From contig NC_052021.1 of NCBI RefSeq assembly GCF_015832195.1, forward strand, positions 186,001-250,000: a DNA stretch of 64,000 nt, in the 5' to 3' direction. Positions 1 through 11,270 of this stretch are shown here, in pieces. The number at the start of each line of letters is the position of its first letter. Within the stretch, counting starts at the first letter, position 1. The translations under genes were made by a program, and so were the position numbers. This DNA comes from Motacilla alba alba (taxonomy: Eukaryota > Chordata > Aves > Passeriformes > Motacillidae). The notes under the pieces were generated by a model. It was given only the letters and a program-made list of their open reading frames with translations, had not been told where the DNA came from and searched no databases.

Positions 1-1006
1 GCGCGCGATTCTTGTCCCGTCTGTGCCCGTTTCGCGTCTACAACATGCGAGCTGCCCCTCCCCGACCAGGTAGGGTTTCGCTCCACCGACACGCGCGCGC
101 GCACTGGTGCTGCCGCTCCGAGACGAGCATCTCCCGCGGTTCTGTGCTCAGTCTCATGAGCTCAGTCCTGCCAGCGGCACTGCTGCAATGCGGGAGCGGT
201 CCGCCCTGTGCCTGTCGGGCGGCCGTGTCCGCGGCCGCGCGGGCTCTCAGCATGGAGCGCGTCACGGCACCCTGGGAACGCGCAACCGCCGCGTCCGAGC
301 TTCCCGCCGCCGCTGCCTCTCCTGCCGCCGGCACTGCGCATGCGCGCGCCGCCGCCGCCGCCGCCGCCGTGGCTGCAGCTGCCACCGCCGCTGCGCCCCC
401 GCTGCCGGCGTGGCCCCCCCGCCAGCCTCCGCAACCCCCGCCGCCGTCTGTGCGGGTCCCCCGGGCTGCCGGCTGACCGGTGCCACCTCGGCATGGGTTC
501 TGTGCCAACCGCCGAAAAGCAGCTCCTTCTCCCGTCCTGCAATCTCTCTGCCCCCCATCCTGCCGTCGCCTCTGTCACAGGCTGCAGTTCTGGGGAACAA
601 GCCACAAAGAAGGCAAAATCCCAGTCCTTCAAGCCGCGCTTTCCCGCAACTGGAAGAGGTGTGCCTGGGCACCCTGTAAGTCCTGAAGTTGATAACGATC
701 CCCCCCCCCCCACCTTTTGGTGAGAGTCAGTTCTGTTCCTCCTAATTTCATAACAGTAAACCCCGTCTGCGGATGGCTAGACAATTCCCTCTCTTGCGGA
801 TGGCAAGGAGGTATCCCCCCCCCGACTGGGAGTCATTTCTACTGCCTGCTGATAAAAGGTACCCCCGCGGCACTCCGCGAAATTTCCTCCCGCATTACTC
901 TCTCTGGAACCAAAAGTTTCAAGGCCTTGTTTTCTTTCCCTGTTGCTAAATGATAAAGATGTCCATTAATCTCCCTGAGTTGTTCCTAGGAATATGCTTT
1001 CCCCAT
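1..1006 (-). pseudogene. decayed gag-like region
   Basis: A minus-strand ATG at 1006-1004 lies about 270 nt downstream of the primer-binding site, where gag is expected. It opens with MGKAYS, which has the Met-Gly start of myristoylated Gag proteins. The frame stops at codon 7 (TAG, 988-986), stays open for about 48 codons of charged, matrix-like sequence, and stops again at TAG 841-839. Further left, alanine-, glycine- and arginine-rich sequence is open for about 150 codons (508-38), including a run from (GCC)7. Position and the MG start support gag. I could not recognise a capsid or zinc-knuckle motif, so the family is uncertain. The product cannot be made as it stands. Confidence 0.4.
348..368. 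repeat. (GCC)7 trinucleotide repeat
   Basis: Seven GCC units lie in the most CpG-rich part of the window. Read on the minus strand they encode part of a glycine- or alanine-rich stretch, depending on frame. Confidence 0.9.
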
Positions 1007-1279
1007 GTTCTTAGTTTTGACTGTTCTCACCAAGAGCTGAATCAACGCAAGGTCGGTCCGGAGATGGTCCTGGTCCCTGTCCAGCAATTTTTCAGGCGAG
1101 GAATTCCAGACGTGCATTTCTGGTTTTCTTCCTCTCCGGGCTGCTCTCGAGGTGATTTTGTCTTGGTGATGTTTTTGTTCCGGGCTCTCTGCTCTCTCTC
1201 TCTGGAACTTCGGAGTGTGCCTTCTTTCCAGATTGGGTTTGGAGGTCGTCTGATGGTTTTATATCTTTGCCTCAGTCGT

Positions 1280-1297
1280 GCCCACCCAGGGACGCCA
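1280..1297 (-). other. retroviral primer-binding site, tRNA-Asn type
   Basis: The plus strand reads GCCCACCCAGGGACGCCA, which equals the 3' end of vertebrate tRNA-Asn including CCA. On the minus strand this is an 18-nt primer-binding site starting TGGCGTCC. It lies 2 nt from the TG/CA end of the LTR at 1300. It fixes the orientation of the element and the inner LTR boundary. Confidence 0.88.
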
Positions 1298-1299
1298 GA

Positions 1300-1913
1300 T
1301 GTGGGGTTTCACCCCCGGATTGGGATGACCCCGAAAGACGGAAAAGTCCCTCCTCCAACCCGTGCCTTCGAAGAAAGACTCAGTAGTCTTCTGTTGTCTG
1401 TTCTCAAGGTTGTTTATTGTTGGTTATCTACAAGATTCTTCTCCCTGAACTGCTGTGGCCCGTTCAGCAGCTCAGACAAAGGCACTCTGCCCTCCCAGGG
1501 GGCTGGTGCCATCTTTTATATCATATATTACGTACTACATGTTTATGCTTTTTCTCCAATGCCTACTATCTATATTGAATGGTGACTTTCTACTCTAAAC
1601 CAATCTGTGAGTGCCAACACCACCAAAGACATGGAGGTTAGGAAGGAGAAAGAAAGAGGACAGGGCACACCCAAGTCCCTCCATCTTAGAACTCCTGACC
1701 CCCATGTACAAAACTTGGACCCCTGCGTACAAGGCTTAAAACCCCCCTGTACAGCACTCAGAAATCCTACCCTTTACTTCGTGACTACTTCTACTATACT
1801 ATCTAAACTTTTGTGTGTGTGTGGCTTGTAATTCTTCATATAAAGTTAGTAATTTGCTCCATGGGCTAAGATCAAAACCCCAAGAGTGTCTTTGGCTGCA
1901 TGCCAGGGTCTCA
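1300..1913 (-). mobile_element. 5' LTR (614 bp) of the tRNA-Asn family
   Basis: The LTR has TG/CA ends: on the minus strand it starts TGAGACCC and ends CCCCACA. A TATA-like ATATAAAAG lies at 1521-1513 and AATAAA at 1418-1413. A second copy of the family at 46920-47532 matches from end to end, and the two diverge just outside the same right-hand boundary, which supports the limits. The first three bases (TGA) form the stop codon of the long repeat ORF to the right, so the insertion truncated or capped that frame. Confidence 0.87.
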
Positions 1914-3050
1914 GAGCCCCCTGCCAGCGGCTCTGGCCATCCAGGACACCCAGAGGAGAGCCCTGGGTTCCGACAGAGACCCGCAAGAGTTTCCACGGAG
2001 TGTTGCTGGAGCCCTAGCAAGATGCATTGCAAAGTTGTCAAAAAACTTCTTCCATTCGAATGCTAACGTGATTTTAAAAGGCATGCGAGTGGCAATCCAC
2101 CGTCCCGCATCAGTTTGAGAGCTGCGCACCCAATGCTGGTGTTGTGCGGCTTGCTTCTTCACCTCCTGCAAGCTGCCGGCTCTCCGTCTACCGGAGGCGA
2201 AAGAGCCGCTTCTTCGCGCACTGCTGCTTGTGCCGGTGGCGGTGCGCCCCCGTGAGCTGCTTCGGGCGAAAGATGTCCGCCAGCGGCACTTCGCTCCGGA
2301 CAGCCCCGTACCTCCGGCTTCTGCCTCTCTCGTCGTCTGCATCCTAGCCAAAAGCTTCTCCATGACCTCTCGCCGAGAGAGAAAGTGTGCCAGCACTGCA
2401 AACATCTTCCGATCTTGCTTGACGAGTTCACCCAGTTCCTTGCATCTCGCAGCGCAAAGAGACCCGCAAGAGTTTCCACGGAGTGTTGCATTAGCACTAG
2501 CAAGATGCATTGCAAAGTTGTCAAAAAACTTCTTCCATTCGAATGCTAACGTGATTTTAAAAGGCATGCGAGTGGCAATCCACCCTACCGAAGCAGTTTG
2601 AGAGCTGCGCACACATTGCTGGTGTTGTGCGGCTTGCTTCTTCACCTCCTGCAAGCTGCCGGCACTCCGTCTGCCTGAGGCGAATGAGCCGCTTCTTCGC
2701 GCACTGCTGGTTGTGCCGGTGGCGGTGCGCTCCGGAGCGCTGCATCGGGCGAAAGACGCTCGCCAGCGGCACTTCGCTCCGGACAGCCCCGTACCTCCGG
2801 CTTTTGCCTCTCTCGTCGTCTGCATCCTAGCCAAAAGCTTCTCCATGACTTCTCGCCGAGTGAGAACGTGTGGCAGCACTGCAAACATCTTCCGATCTTG
2901 CTTGACGAGTTCACCCAGTTCTTTGCATCTCGCAGCGCAAAGAGACCCGCAAGAGTTTGCACGGAGTGTGTCAGGAGCACTTGCAAGATGCATTGCAAAG
3001 TTGTCAAAAAACTTCCTCCATTCGCATGCTAACGTGGTTTTACAGGGCAT
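1911..3050 (-). CDS. open frame across 483-bp repeats, unknown product (379 codons)
   Basis: I do not recognise this protein. It starts MPCKTTLACEW and runs through two full repeats of 161 residues and part of a third. Each repeat holds a hydrophobic/basic start (KFFDNFAMHLA), a helical charged stretch (KELGELVKQDRKMFAV then REVMEKLLARMQTTREA) and an arginine/serine-rich tail ending LQEVKKQAAQHQ. The 483-bp period is a multiple of three, so the frame is kept. About the last 20 codons are outside the repeat, and the stop is made by the first bases of the adjacent LTR. Other frames, on both strands, are also fairly open because the DNA is GC-rich, so the ORF may be a by-product of composition. 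No clear promoter or splice pattern was seen. Confidence 0.3.
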   Translation of the reverse strand: MPCKTTLACEWRKFFDNFAMHLASAPDTLRANSCGSLCAARCKELGELVKQDRKMFAVLPHVLTRREVMEKLLARMQTTREAKAGGTGLSGAKCRWRASFARCSAPERTATGTTSSARRSGSFASGRRSAGSLQEVKKQAAQHQQCVRSSQTASVGWIATRMPFKITLAFEWKKFFDNFAMHLASANATLRGNSCGSLCAARCKELGELVKQDRKMFAVLAHFLSRREVMEKLLARMQTTREAEAGGTGLSGAKCRWRTSFARSSSRGRTATGTSSSARRSGSFASGRRRAGSLQEVKKQAAQHQHWVRSSQTDAGRWIATRMPFKITLAFEWKKFFDNFAMHLARAPATLRGNSCGSLSEPRALLWVSWMARAAGRGL

Positions 3051-3275
3051 GTGAGTGGCAAACCACCGTCCCGCAGCAGTTTGAGAACTTCAGACACTGT
3101 GCCCATGTTACGAGTCTTGCTTCTTCACCTTCTGCAAGCTGCCGGCTCTCTGTCTGCCGGAATGAGAATGAGCCGTTTCTTCGCGTGCTGCAGTTTGTGC
3201 CGGTTGCAGTTTTGCTTCCCATAGGTGCATCCTGCATAGTTCCCCTGTGCTGGAAATGAGAGTTTCCAGCTGCAA
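1975..3275. repeat. 483-bp tandem repeat, about 2.7 copies
   Basis: The phrase GACCCGCAAGAGTTT recurs at about 1978, 2461 and 2944, exactly 483 bp apart. Copies one and two look about 93% identical by eye. Copy three matches for its first 150 bp, then drifts and fades near 3275. The units are CpG-rich and show little CpG decay, which suggests recent amplification, conversion or low methylation. The array lies directly beside the LTR ending at 1913, separated by about 60 bp of single-copy sequence. Confidence 0.9.
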
Positions 3276-3599
3276 AGATTCATTGGCAGAAACACCTTCT
3301 ACCATATAATTAATGAACACCTGGGCTAAAAATTTTTTTTAATAGTTCTTACCTACTCTCTGTTAGGTAACTCTATTTTTCCGAGATAAATCTGAGATAG
3401 GATAATAGAATACATTTTCTTGTTCTTCTGACCCCTGTCTTGGTTCTTTATGATTTTCCAAATTGTACTCTTAGTATGTGTCCATAATTTGAGTCATACT
3501 TCAGAAGTTTGTTAAGAATAGCAATTTAAAATCCACTGCAAGACTTGGGCTCAGTTTAGAGAGACCAGCAACGCTGAAAGCTGATGGGGTGTAGGAAGG
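3276..3599. other. no gene seen
   Basis: AT-rich single-copy sequence with no credible ORF, RNA gene or boundary signal. Confidence 0.6.
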
Positions 3600-3895
3600 T
3601 GTCTGGAATGATTGAGGGACATAGACCACTATGTAAGCAAAAGTCACTTTATTACGTTAATCACCAGTATTTATAGTTCTCTAACTTCCGTACAAATTTT
3701 TCAACTCAGACCCACTTGCCACTTTCCTTTAGCAGCATAATCTTTTCGGTTATCAAGCCTCTTTTATGTTTTTCTGAACCAGCAATATCCTTGTTACGTC
3801 TTCTTTCGTCAGAGCAGAGTGACCAGATGTGATGTCTTCGCTTTTGTTCTTGCCTTTAGTTTATGTCTCCCACAGCTTCCACTGTACTAGGGTCA
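3600..3895 (-). mobile_element. probable small solo LTR (296 bp)
   Basis: The block starts TGTCTGG and ends GGGTCA on the plus strand. Its flanks are GGAAGG on the left and GGAAGT on the right, a possible 6-bp target duplication with one mismatch. On the minus strand a TATAAATA (3675-3668) is followed 22 nt later by AATAAA (3653-3648). The same tight spacing occurs in the LTR at 30520-30870. Short LTRs with 6-bp duplications are typical of class II elements. No sequence match to another copy was available, so this rests on boundaries and signals. Confidence 0.45.
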
Positions 3896-6800
3896 GGAAG
3901 TCTGCAGCATTACGCAGCTCTGTTTCTGTCTTATCTTCTACAGGTGTACTAACTGGTAGATGTGGACTGTAGCACCACAGAGGGAGTGAGATAGGATGGT
4001 TACACAAATCCAGGTCATTGAGGGTTTTGGGGAAAAGTTTAAAAAGGGGAAAGGAAAAAACAAACAAACAAAAACCCAAAACAAAAACTCCCAATCAAGC
4101 AAAAAGTGGGTGACTTTGGATTGTTTGGGGATTTTTTTGTGTTAGACTGTCAATGCAGTTTTTGCCGTAACACTGGTGTGGATGGAGGTTGAGTTTCTGG
4201 ATACTGAACTTGTGATTCTTGGCACATGTTTAGGTTGAAGGGGAAGTCCCAAGCACACTGACTGCAATTGGATGTGGGAGCTCGTTTACATTCTCACCAT
4301 TCAAACTTTCATTTCCTTTAAAACCTCATTGTTTTCCTTTTTGTTTGTTTTTGTTTAAGTGGTTATATTTCATTCTATTGTTTTGTTTTCCTGTCCCCTT
4401 TGATTTTTTGGAGGTAATAATCAGGAAAATTAAATCTGAAAATGTTTTAATTTATTGGCTTCTTCTTTTTTTGCTCTGTTCTCATGTTCCACTGTCTTCT
4501 TAAGTTGTATTACTGTGTGGTGCCAAGGATGTAACAGCTCATACCTAGCAAGAATTATAGTACTGTTTCAGTGTTTGAAACTAAGTGTTTGCAATTAGGA
4601 TTTTTTTTTTAATCAAGTAGAATGTTGATTCATTTGAGAATTTGCAGTAATATTCTGGCAAAACAAAAGTACTTTGCATATCTATTTCACAGACTACCAG
4701 TGGAGAACATGGAAGAATAAAGGTAGTTAAAAAAATTTGCAACTTTATCAGACAAGTCATGTTTAATAATGTGGCAAATTATTATGCTAAATCACATGAA
4801 CATTTTTGATGTGACAATTTATATATTTAACAATGTTTAATATCCTTCCAGCAGTTTAAACTACAAATATAGGTTCTGCAAGAGACGTGGTGATGGGTGT
4901 CAAATTTAAAGCAAAGCAATAGCACCATCTCGTGGTCTCTGCAAAGCTTTGTTGTGCTCCTGGCATAACTCTGGCATGTCATGGGATGAGTCACGTACCT
5001 TCAAAGGCAGAGGAAGTGAGATAACTATTTTTTTCACAGCTGGATGTTTTGCAGAAAAAAAGTAAGTATTTAGTTCTACTGCTTTTTATTTAGGCCTAAT
5101 TATTACTTGAGGCATTTAGCTGGTTCATGCAGCAATGACAAATACATCTCAGCTAGAAATGGAGCAGTGCTGTAGGTTGGTGGGTGTTTGTGCTTTGGGC
5201 TTTTTTTTCCTCTTTGATGTATCATTAAAATACCTGTGGCTTAAAAGAAGGATAAAAATAAAAAACTTCACTGATGTTGCATTTTGGACAAAGTGTAAGG
5301 TTATCTTTGGGGAAAAAATGTAATCATAGCTCTAGTAACACAGCTATAAGGACTTTTTTTTTTTTTTTTTGTAATGAGAAAATGGTTGTAAAATGATGAT
5401 GCCATTATATGTGATGGGGAAAATCAGAGTGTGGCCATTGGACTGCCTAGTATAGCTTTTTTTGCTTAAGTTCATAAATTACTAAGCTATTTGTGTGGTT
5501 TTCTTCTTGCATACCACATCATTCTGTATAACTAAACTCTGTGGAATTCTGAATTAAAACTATCATATAAGGTCTTCTAAAAATTGCTTTCATTTTGCAC
5601 TTGAATTGAAATGACACAATTTGCATTTAGGACTAACTTTGACATATTATCCCTCAGCAGAAAAAAAAAGCTAGCAAACTTCTGGGTATGGACAGACTTG
5701 GGGGTTGTGGGAAAAATGCTTCCAAAGGAATGGTTCAGCCACACACTGGTGTCTCTTCATTCAGGGATTTGTTGACTTGGGAGGTGTTTGGCCTTGTCTT
5801 GTGGGGCTTGGTAAATGTTGCCTCAGTGTGCGGAAGCACCAGTCTTTGGCTTCTCATCATCTCCTTCCATCATGTTATTTCCCTTCACCAGTGCAAAGGG
5901 CTGTTAGGAAGGGATGTGCAGGTGTGTGATACTGGTAAGCTATGTGTCTGCTTTGCTTGTCTTCTTTAACCCTGTCACTGTCTTCCTTCCTTGGAGGAGG
6001 AAGAGGAGGAGAAGGGTGAGCAGGAGCAGCTCAGTTCAGTGGTGAGACTGAGGAGAATGATGAATAAGAGGAAGAAACTAAGAGATGTAGAGAGAACAGC
6101 CACCTTGAGCTTGTTATTGCCATGTCACTAATGATGGTGCCAATGTCAGTCTGAAGGGGCTGTTACATGCTCTATTTAGGAATGATACTGAGGTGGAAGA
6201 TGTTTACATTTCATCAGGAAATAAGACACTGAGGACTTTATTTAAAGAGGATACTGCTGTTCTAAGCCATGCTTTGTTTATCACAGTCTAGATGAGATTC
6301 TTTAAAATTTGTCTGAAAATGCGCAGGAGCACAGAATTCAGCAGCCTGTGTAGTGACACATCTGGCCAGATGTTTTCAAGTTTCATGTTGACAAACAATG
6401 ATTTTCTGTTTGGAGGTAAGAACTGACTTTTCAGCTGTGCACCCTGAGGCTGCTGCCTGAGACTGCTCCAGCCTGAGCTGCAGATAGCATTCAGTATCTC
6501 ACTGAAGATCCTGTCACATTTGTAAATCATTCCCCATTCAGCACAGGGATGTCCAGATAAATTGCCCTATATGGCATCCTGGAAAACCTCTTCATTCAAA
6601 CTTCTTTGAAGGGTGGTTTTGTGAGGGTTTGAACAGTTGTGATTTTACCTTACCTGCAGTCAGTTCAGGAAAACCTTTGGAGTAATTGCTGGAGGTCTTC
6701 AAAACTTTATTTAAATTAAAGACTACTGATGATTTATATTTATAAGTTGGCCCTGACAGTGCTGCCACATGTTCATGCATGATGCAGCTGTGTATTCTGA

Positions 6801-9800
6801 AAGCACAAACCTTTCATCATTTGTTCAAACCAGAAATGCTGGCTTGGGTGTCTGCTCCATGTCTTGCAGATCTGGGGACATTTTGGCTCCATTTGTGCCA
6901 TCTATGGTAAGATTATTTTTGAGTTTTTTATTTCACTCAGATTCCTTAAATTTCTCTCAAAAGCACTTTGTTGATTTTTGGTACAATATATGCCTATATT
7001 CCTTTAAGAAAATTTTGGTTTTATGATAGGTTAAATAATGTTCACTGAATTTCAGATTTAACAAACACGAATTTTAAAAATATTTAGTATTTTATTGGTT
7101 TTTTAAATAGAAGTCAAATATTCTGTGTTGTGTTTTCATTCACGTGTTAGTGAAATGATTGTCATATAATGCATTTGGTACTGCTAAGGTTTACTCAGTA
7201 TCTGAATTCTCTTAGACATGTAAAAAAAGCTGTCATATGAAGGTGTTTATGTGAAATTATATTTTTTGGGTTTTTTACCAGTATATGGGAAATTGCACAA
7301 ACTGGAGTGACAAGTTGTAGTATTTTGCTTTTGAGTACAGTTTGTGTATTTTAAGATCAGGAAAAAATGTTATGCTTTTACTACATATTTTGATTTTTAG
7401 AAGTCTCTTAGTCCTTCTGTACCATTTGGAATCTGGACTGTCAGTGGGATTCCTGACTCTCCCTCTGCCAGAAACACTAAATAAGCTGATCACTGAGAGC
7501 ATTGAAGACTTGCAAAGTCACAGATACCAAGTGCTCAAAAACAAAGAGGCAGAGAATATGCAGGAAGTTCTAAAGCCATGTTTCTCCTGTGCTTAATGGA
7601 GATAAAATTTATTCCTTGGATCTTTAGAACAGAAAGGCTAACAGCAATCACCTGCAGACATTAAATTATATACAAATAAACACTAGTCTGTTTCTTTAAG
7701 AAAAAGTCTGAAATAATCAAGGAAAATATATCCAGCAACATTCCTGTGCTTTTTCAGTAAAAAAAAATAGGCATATCTTTAATATATTGGATTGTGCCTT
7801 TTTGTCGTGTTTATAGTAGAACATAATCTATTGTTAATATAGATTGGAAGAAGTCTTATATTCTTCATCAGTCTCCTGGATTTAAGCCATTTAAAGGGTT
7901 TTTCTTTTGTTGATATGCACTAAATTAAACTTCTGAAGTGGGAAATAAAATTTTCGTTTGATTCAACAGGTAATAGAACAGAAAATATAAAGTATATCCT
8001 GTAAGTTTTGGAATGGTTTTTCAGAAAAATTCATTTTAAAAGGGAGGAACAGGGAAAGGATTTCTATAAGAAAGGAATTGTTAGCTTAGAATTAAGCAGG
8101 CTTAGTGTAGAAATAAAAGAATATGTGGTTTTCCTATGTTTTTTCCTATATGCTATCTTGTTAATTATCCATTAATTATTGTACGTAATCAGTTTAATCA
8201 TATTACACACTCTATTCTGCTCTCTTTTTATGCCTAATACAGAGTAATGCTACATTCAGCGGAAACAGAAAAACCTCCTGAGCTTCTTCAAATACCATTT
8301 CACTTCTAATTTTTTAAAGAATCAATGAATTCTGGTTTTCACATTTAATATTAGGCTATGAAATAGGACAAGAATAATATGACCATGTAAAACATTTTTT
8401 CAGTTATTATTTCCCTTCTGTCTGACAGGCAAGCCAGTTAGAAGAAAATGCTTGAGTATGAGGCCTGTCTGGAAAATGAAGCCTGCATTGAGAAGTTGAA
8501 GGGTAGAGTCTTGCCCCAGATACATTAAATGTTTGAAGACTCATGTATAATGCTGTTTGTAGAATGCTCAACAGTTTTTATGTGGAGGCAAATGGAAAAG
8601 ATGAAATAAATTGGTCGAAGCTTGTGAGAAAAGAGCTGACAAATCTATGCATTAATTGAATGACTTAACAAAAGCAGACTTCAGAGGTTTGGACTTCTCT
8701 ACAGTTTCTTGAAGTGAAGTATTAATTTATTTTACAAAATGAAATTTCTAGCTTCAGATGAAGCGACAATGGTGTAATTGAAGTGATGTGTATAATTTAA
8801 AATTTAGACGCCTTATATATTCTGTCAAGCTGGAATTGTGAAAAAGGAATAGCGTCCTATATATGCTGATTTTCTCTACAGGTTTTTTGCCTCAGAATTA
8901 CAGTATATGTCTCAGGCTGTGAAGAGAACTAAGATTCGTATAGGTTGTTGACCTTACTATGTCTAGCATAAGAAACCTTATAAAGCAGGAGATAAATAGC
9001 AGTATATTGGAAGAACTGCCCGAACTTGAAGAGGTGCATTTAAAGGAGATGATTAGTAACCTTTAAGAGAAAGGTTATGAAGTTCTGCATGTATATTTGA
9101 AACAAGAAAGAATTGAACATGAATTATATATTGTATAATATATGTAGTGATGCATAATCTATTTCCCGTAATCAATTGGAAATTGTTCTTATGAGGGGAA
9201 GAGCGATTGACTAACAGTTAATGTACTTATGTTGTAGTAGATGCATCACGAAGGTTCAAGTTTTTTGATGGTCAGCACAATTTTATTTTAAAAACTCCAA
9301 CATCTGTGTTATGAATACTGCTCTTTCCATGATATTTACCTAGATGTTTTTGAAGAATACATGTATTATTTTGATTTTGGCCCTTTTAATGTACTGATAG
9401 AAAAAGGCTGCTGCAAGGCATTAGTATTTTGAGAAGCTCCATAGTTAAATAATTGTTCTGCAATTGAAGAAGTACCTGTGGAAGTATGTGTGCATTTCTA
9501 TATGGAGCTTGCTCTGCCTGGCTGCCTCATCGGAATCTCTGCTGTACTCACATGTGCTCCACCAGGAACCTGATCAGGACCTCAAGAAGTGATAATCAGT
9601 GGGTGATCAGAACAATGTTTAGGTGATGTTGACATTCAGGTGGATGGCACATGTGTAGCATATGAAAACGAGACTCACGAGCTGAGATCAACGCGAATCT
9701 GTTTATGCCAGAGTTAAGACAGTACTTACACACTTAGTGTGAGAATCTCTGTTCAGTCCTTCACACACAACGCGGTTGCAGGCCTGTAATAAATCTGTCA

Positions 9801-11010
9801 GCCTGACAGTTTGCTAGTTTCCTCAATGTTTGCAGGCTTCAAAGAAATGTCTTTCCTAGGATGTCTAGGATGTCTTTCCTAGTCTGAGACAGAATTCTGT
9901 GTAATCTACTTTCTCTCAAGCTTCCCAAGAATTTTTTGCAGTGACAGACTTTGCTGTTTTCTTACGCATGTGCACTTCCTTAACCTCCAGCAGTAAAGCT
10001 GGATTACAGACACCCAATAGAATGTACTGCAAACTTTTATCTTCTGATCATTTATTGTTTCATGAGGATTAGAACTGAGTTTGGGATATTTTTTCCCTGA
10101 CTGATATCAATGTTTTCTATTGCATTAACATTTATAACCATACTAACTATTATACCTCTTCAAAGGTATAATTGGGTCAGCTGGGATATGGTTAAGACCA
10201 AGTTCTGTTATTGTAGACTTCAATTTTTTTTTTACATGAAATAAAATTTAATAAGAAATAGAATGATATAAAGCTGTACTCCCAAGGCAGAGAAAAGACT
10301 CTGTAATAGAAGGATCTTAAAGGTATCATTATGTAGCAGGAGTGTATTTCTACCTCCTGCACTGCATCAGTGCATTTTCCCTCTTCCTTTAACTACACAA
10401 TATATGAAAAATGGGAATCAAATATAATTTGTATTTTGAGCATGCTTATTTCTGCTTTATTTGACCTGGAATTAATGAAGTCTTTGCCTGGGGTGAATTT
10501 GGTGGATTGATGACCAGAAAGCTCTGTGTCCTGAAAGAAGTTAACGATCGTCCCAGCAGCCCTGGCATGACTCATGGTACCTGGACCTATTTATGAGCCT
10601 AGGCCAGTATGGAAGCTGGTTTGGTACTTCATCTCCAAGATAGAAAAAAGCAAAACACAGACAGAAACATTGACTTACATTTTTTGCTTCTAAAGATTTC
10701 CATTTAAACTAACATCTTTATTTAGCATTTTACTTTATATATCCTTGCTGCACTTTGGTATTGCTGTATAAAATAATGCTATCTGGGGAGCTGGGGGGGG
10801 GGAAGTATTTTTCTGTGTCATTAATAACTGTCTGTTACAGAAAAACAGAAGAGGCAGCATTTTTTGTCAAATAACAGATTTTTAGAGTATGTATGTGGTA
10901 TTCACATATTCTTTGAACAGAGAGAGACAATTCTCTTCCAGGAAAAATCCTGGGGAATGCTGTGAGAAAGCTCAGAGAAAACAATTCTTATCTTCACTTG
11001 CTGCATCTGT
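3896..11010. other. gene-poor AT-rich region
   Basis: No gene is supported. ORFs are short and scattered. Features include a T17 run at 5354-5370, purine-rich sequence near 6000, and the short coding-like remnant at 8959-9138, listed separately. The rest looks like intronic or intergenic DNA. Confidence 0.55.
8959..9138 (+). pseudogene. short coding-like remnant, unknown
   Basis: From ATG 8959 the frame gives 35 residues rich in Glu, Leu, Ile and Lys (core EELPELEEVHLKEMISNL), a TAA at 9064-9066, then 23 more residues in the same frame (EKGYEVLHVYLKQERIEHEL) before another TAA at 9136. The composition looks like an amphipathic helical protein and unlike neighbouring random AT-rich frames. 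It could be an old pseudo-exon, a retrocopy fragment or a transposase remnant. I do not recognise the family, and chance remains possible. Confidence 0.2.
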
Positions 11011-11270
11011 TGTTTGGCACATGTGGAATGTGTTATGGAGATTGTTTACTGAAAAGAGATTGCTTAATTGGATACTAGTGATGGTTGTTAGGATTGATTG
11101 ACCAATTAGGTCACAGCTGTGTCATGACTGTCAGAAAAGGGTCATGGGTTTTTCTTTACTATAGTTTAGTCTACTCTAGTCTAGTATAATATAGTATAGT
11201 ATGCAGTGTAATATAATATAGTATAGCTTAATAAAGCAATTGTTCAGCCTTCTGAATCATGGAGTCATTG
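11011..11270 (+). mobile_element. plus-strand LTR fragment
   Basis: A CCAAT-type box (GACCAATTA, near 11100) is followed by a TAGTATA-rich stretch, then AATAAA at 11230-11235 and GCAATTGTTCAGCC, the order of an LTR U3-R-U5. Boundaries are not clear and no target duplication was found, so the ends are approximate. It is one of few LTR signals here in plus orientation. Confidence 0.5.
11155..11229. repeat. TAGTATA-rich low-complexity tract
   Basis: Irregular repeats of CTAGT, TAGTATA and TAATATA lie within the plus-strand LTR fragment, just upstream of its AATAAA. Confidence 0.7.

Larger units (their letters stand above)
1..1913 (-). mobile_element. 5' part of a tRNA-Asn-primed endogenous retrovirus, cut by the window edge
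   Basis: On the minus strand the order is LTR (1913-1300), a 2-nt spacer, an 18-nt primer-binding site (1297-1280), a leader of about 270 nt, then a gag-like reading frame that runs off the window at position 1. This is the order expected at the 5' end of a provirus. The rest of the element lies outside the window, so its 3' LTR and target duplication cannot be seen. The host sequence begins at 1914. The interior is much more GC-rich than the flanks. Confidence 0.75.

Noticed and set aside
12..723. Several overlapping ORFs of 130-190 codons on both strands
   Set aside because: They are open because the DNA is GC-rich and lack stops by composition; only the minus-strand gag-like frame has positional support.
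9620..9815. Possible plus-strand short LTR (TGTTGACATTC to GCCTGACA, with AATAAA)
   Set aside because: No target duplication or TATA box at a sensible distance and no second copy in the window.
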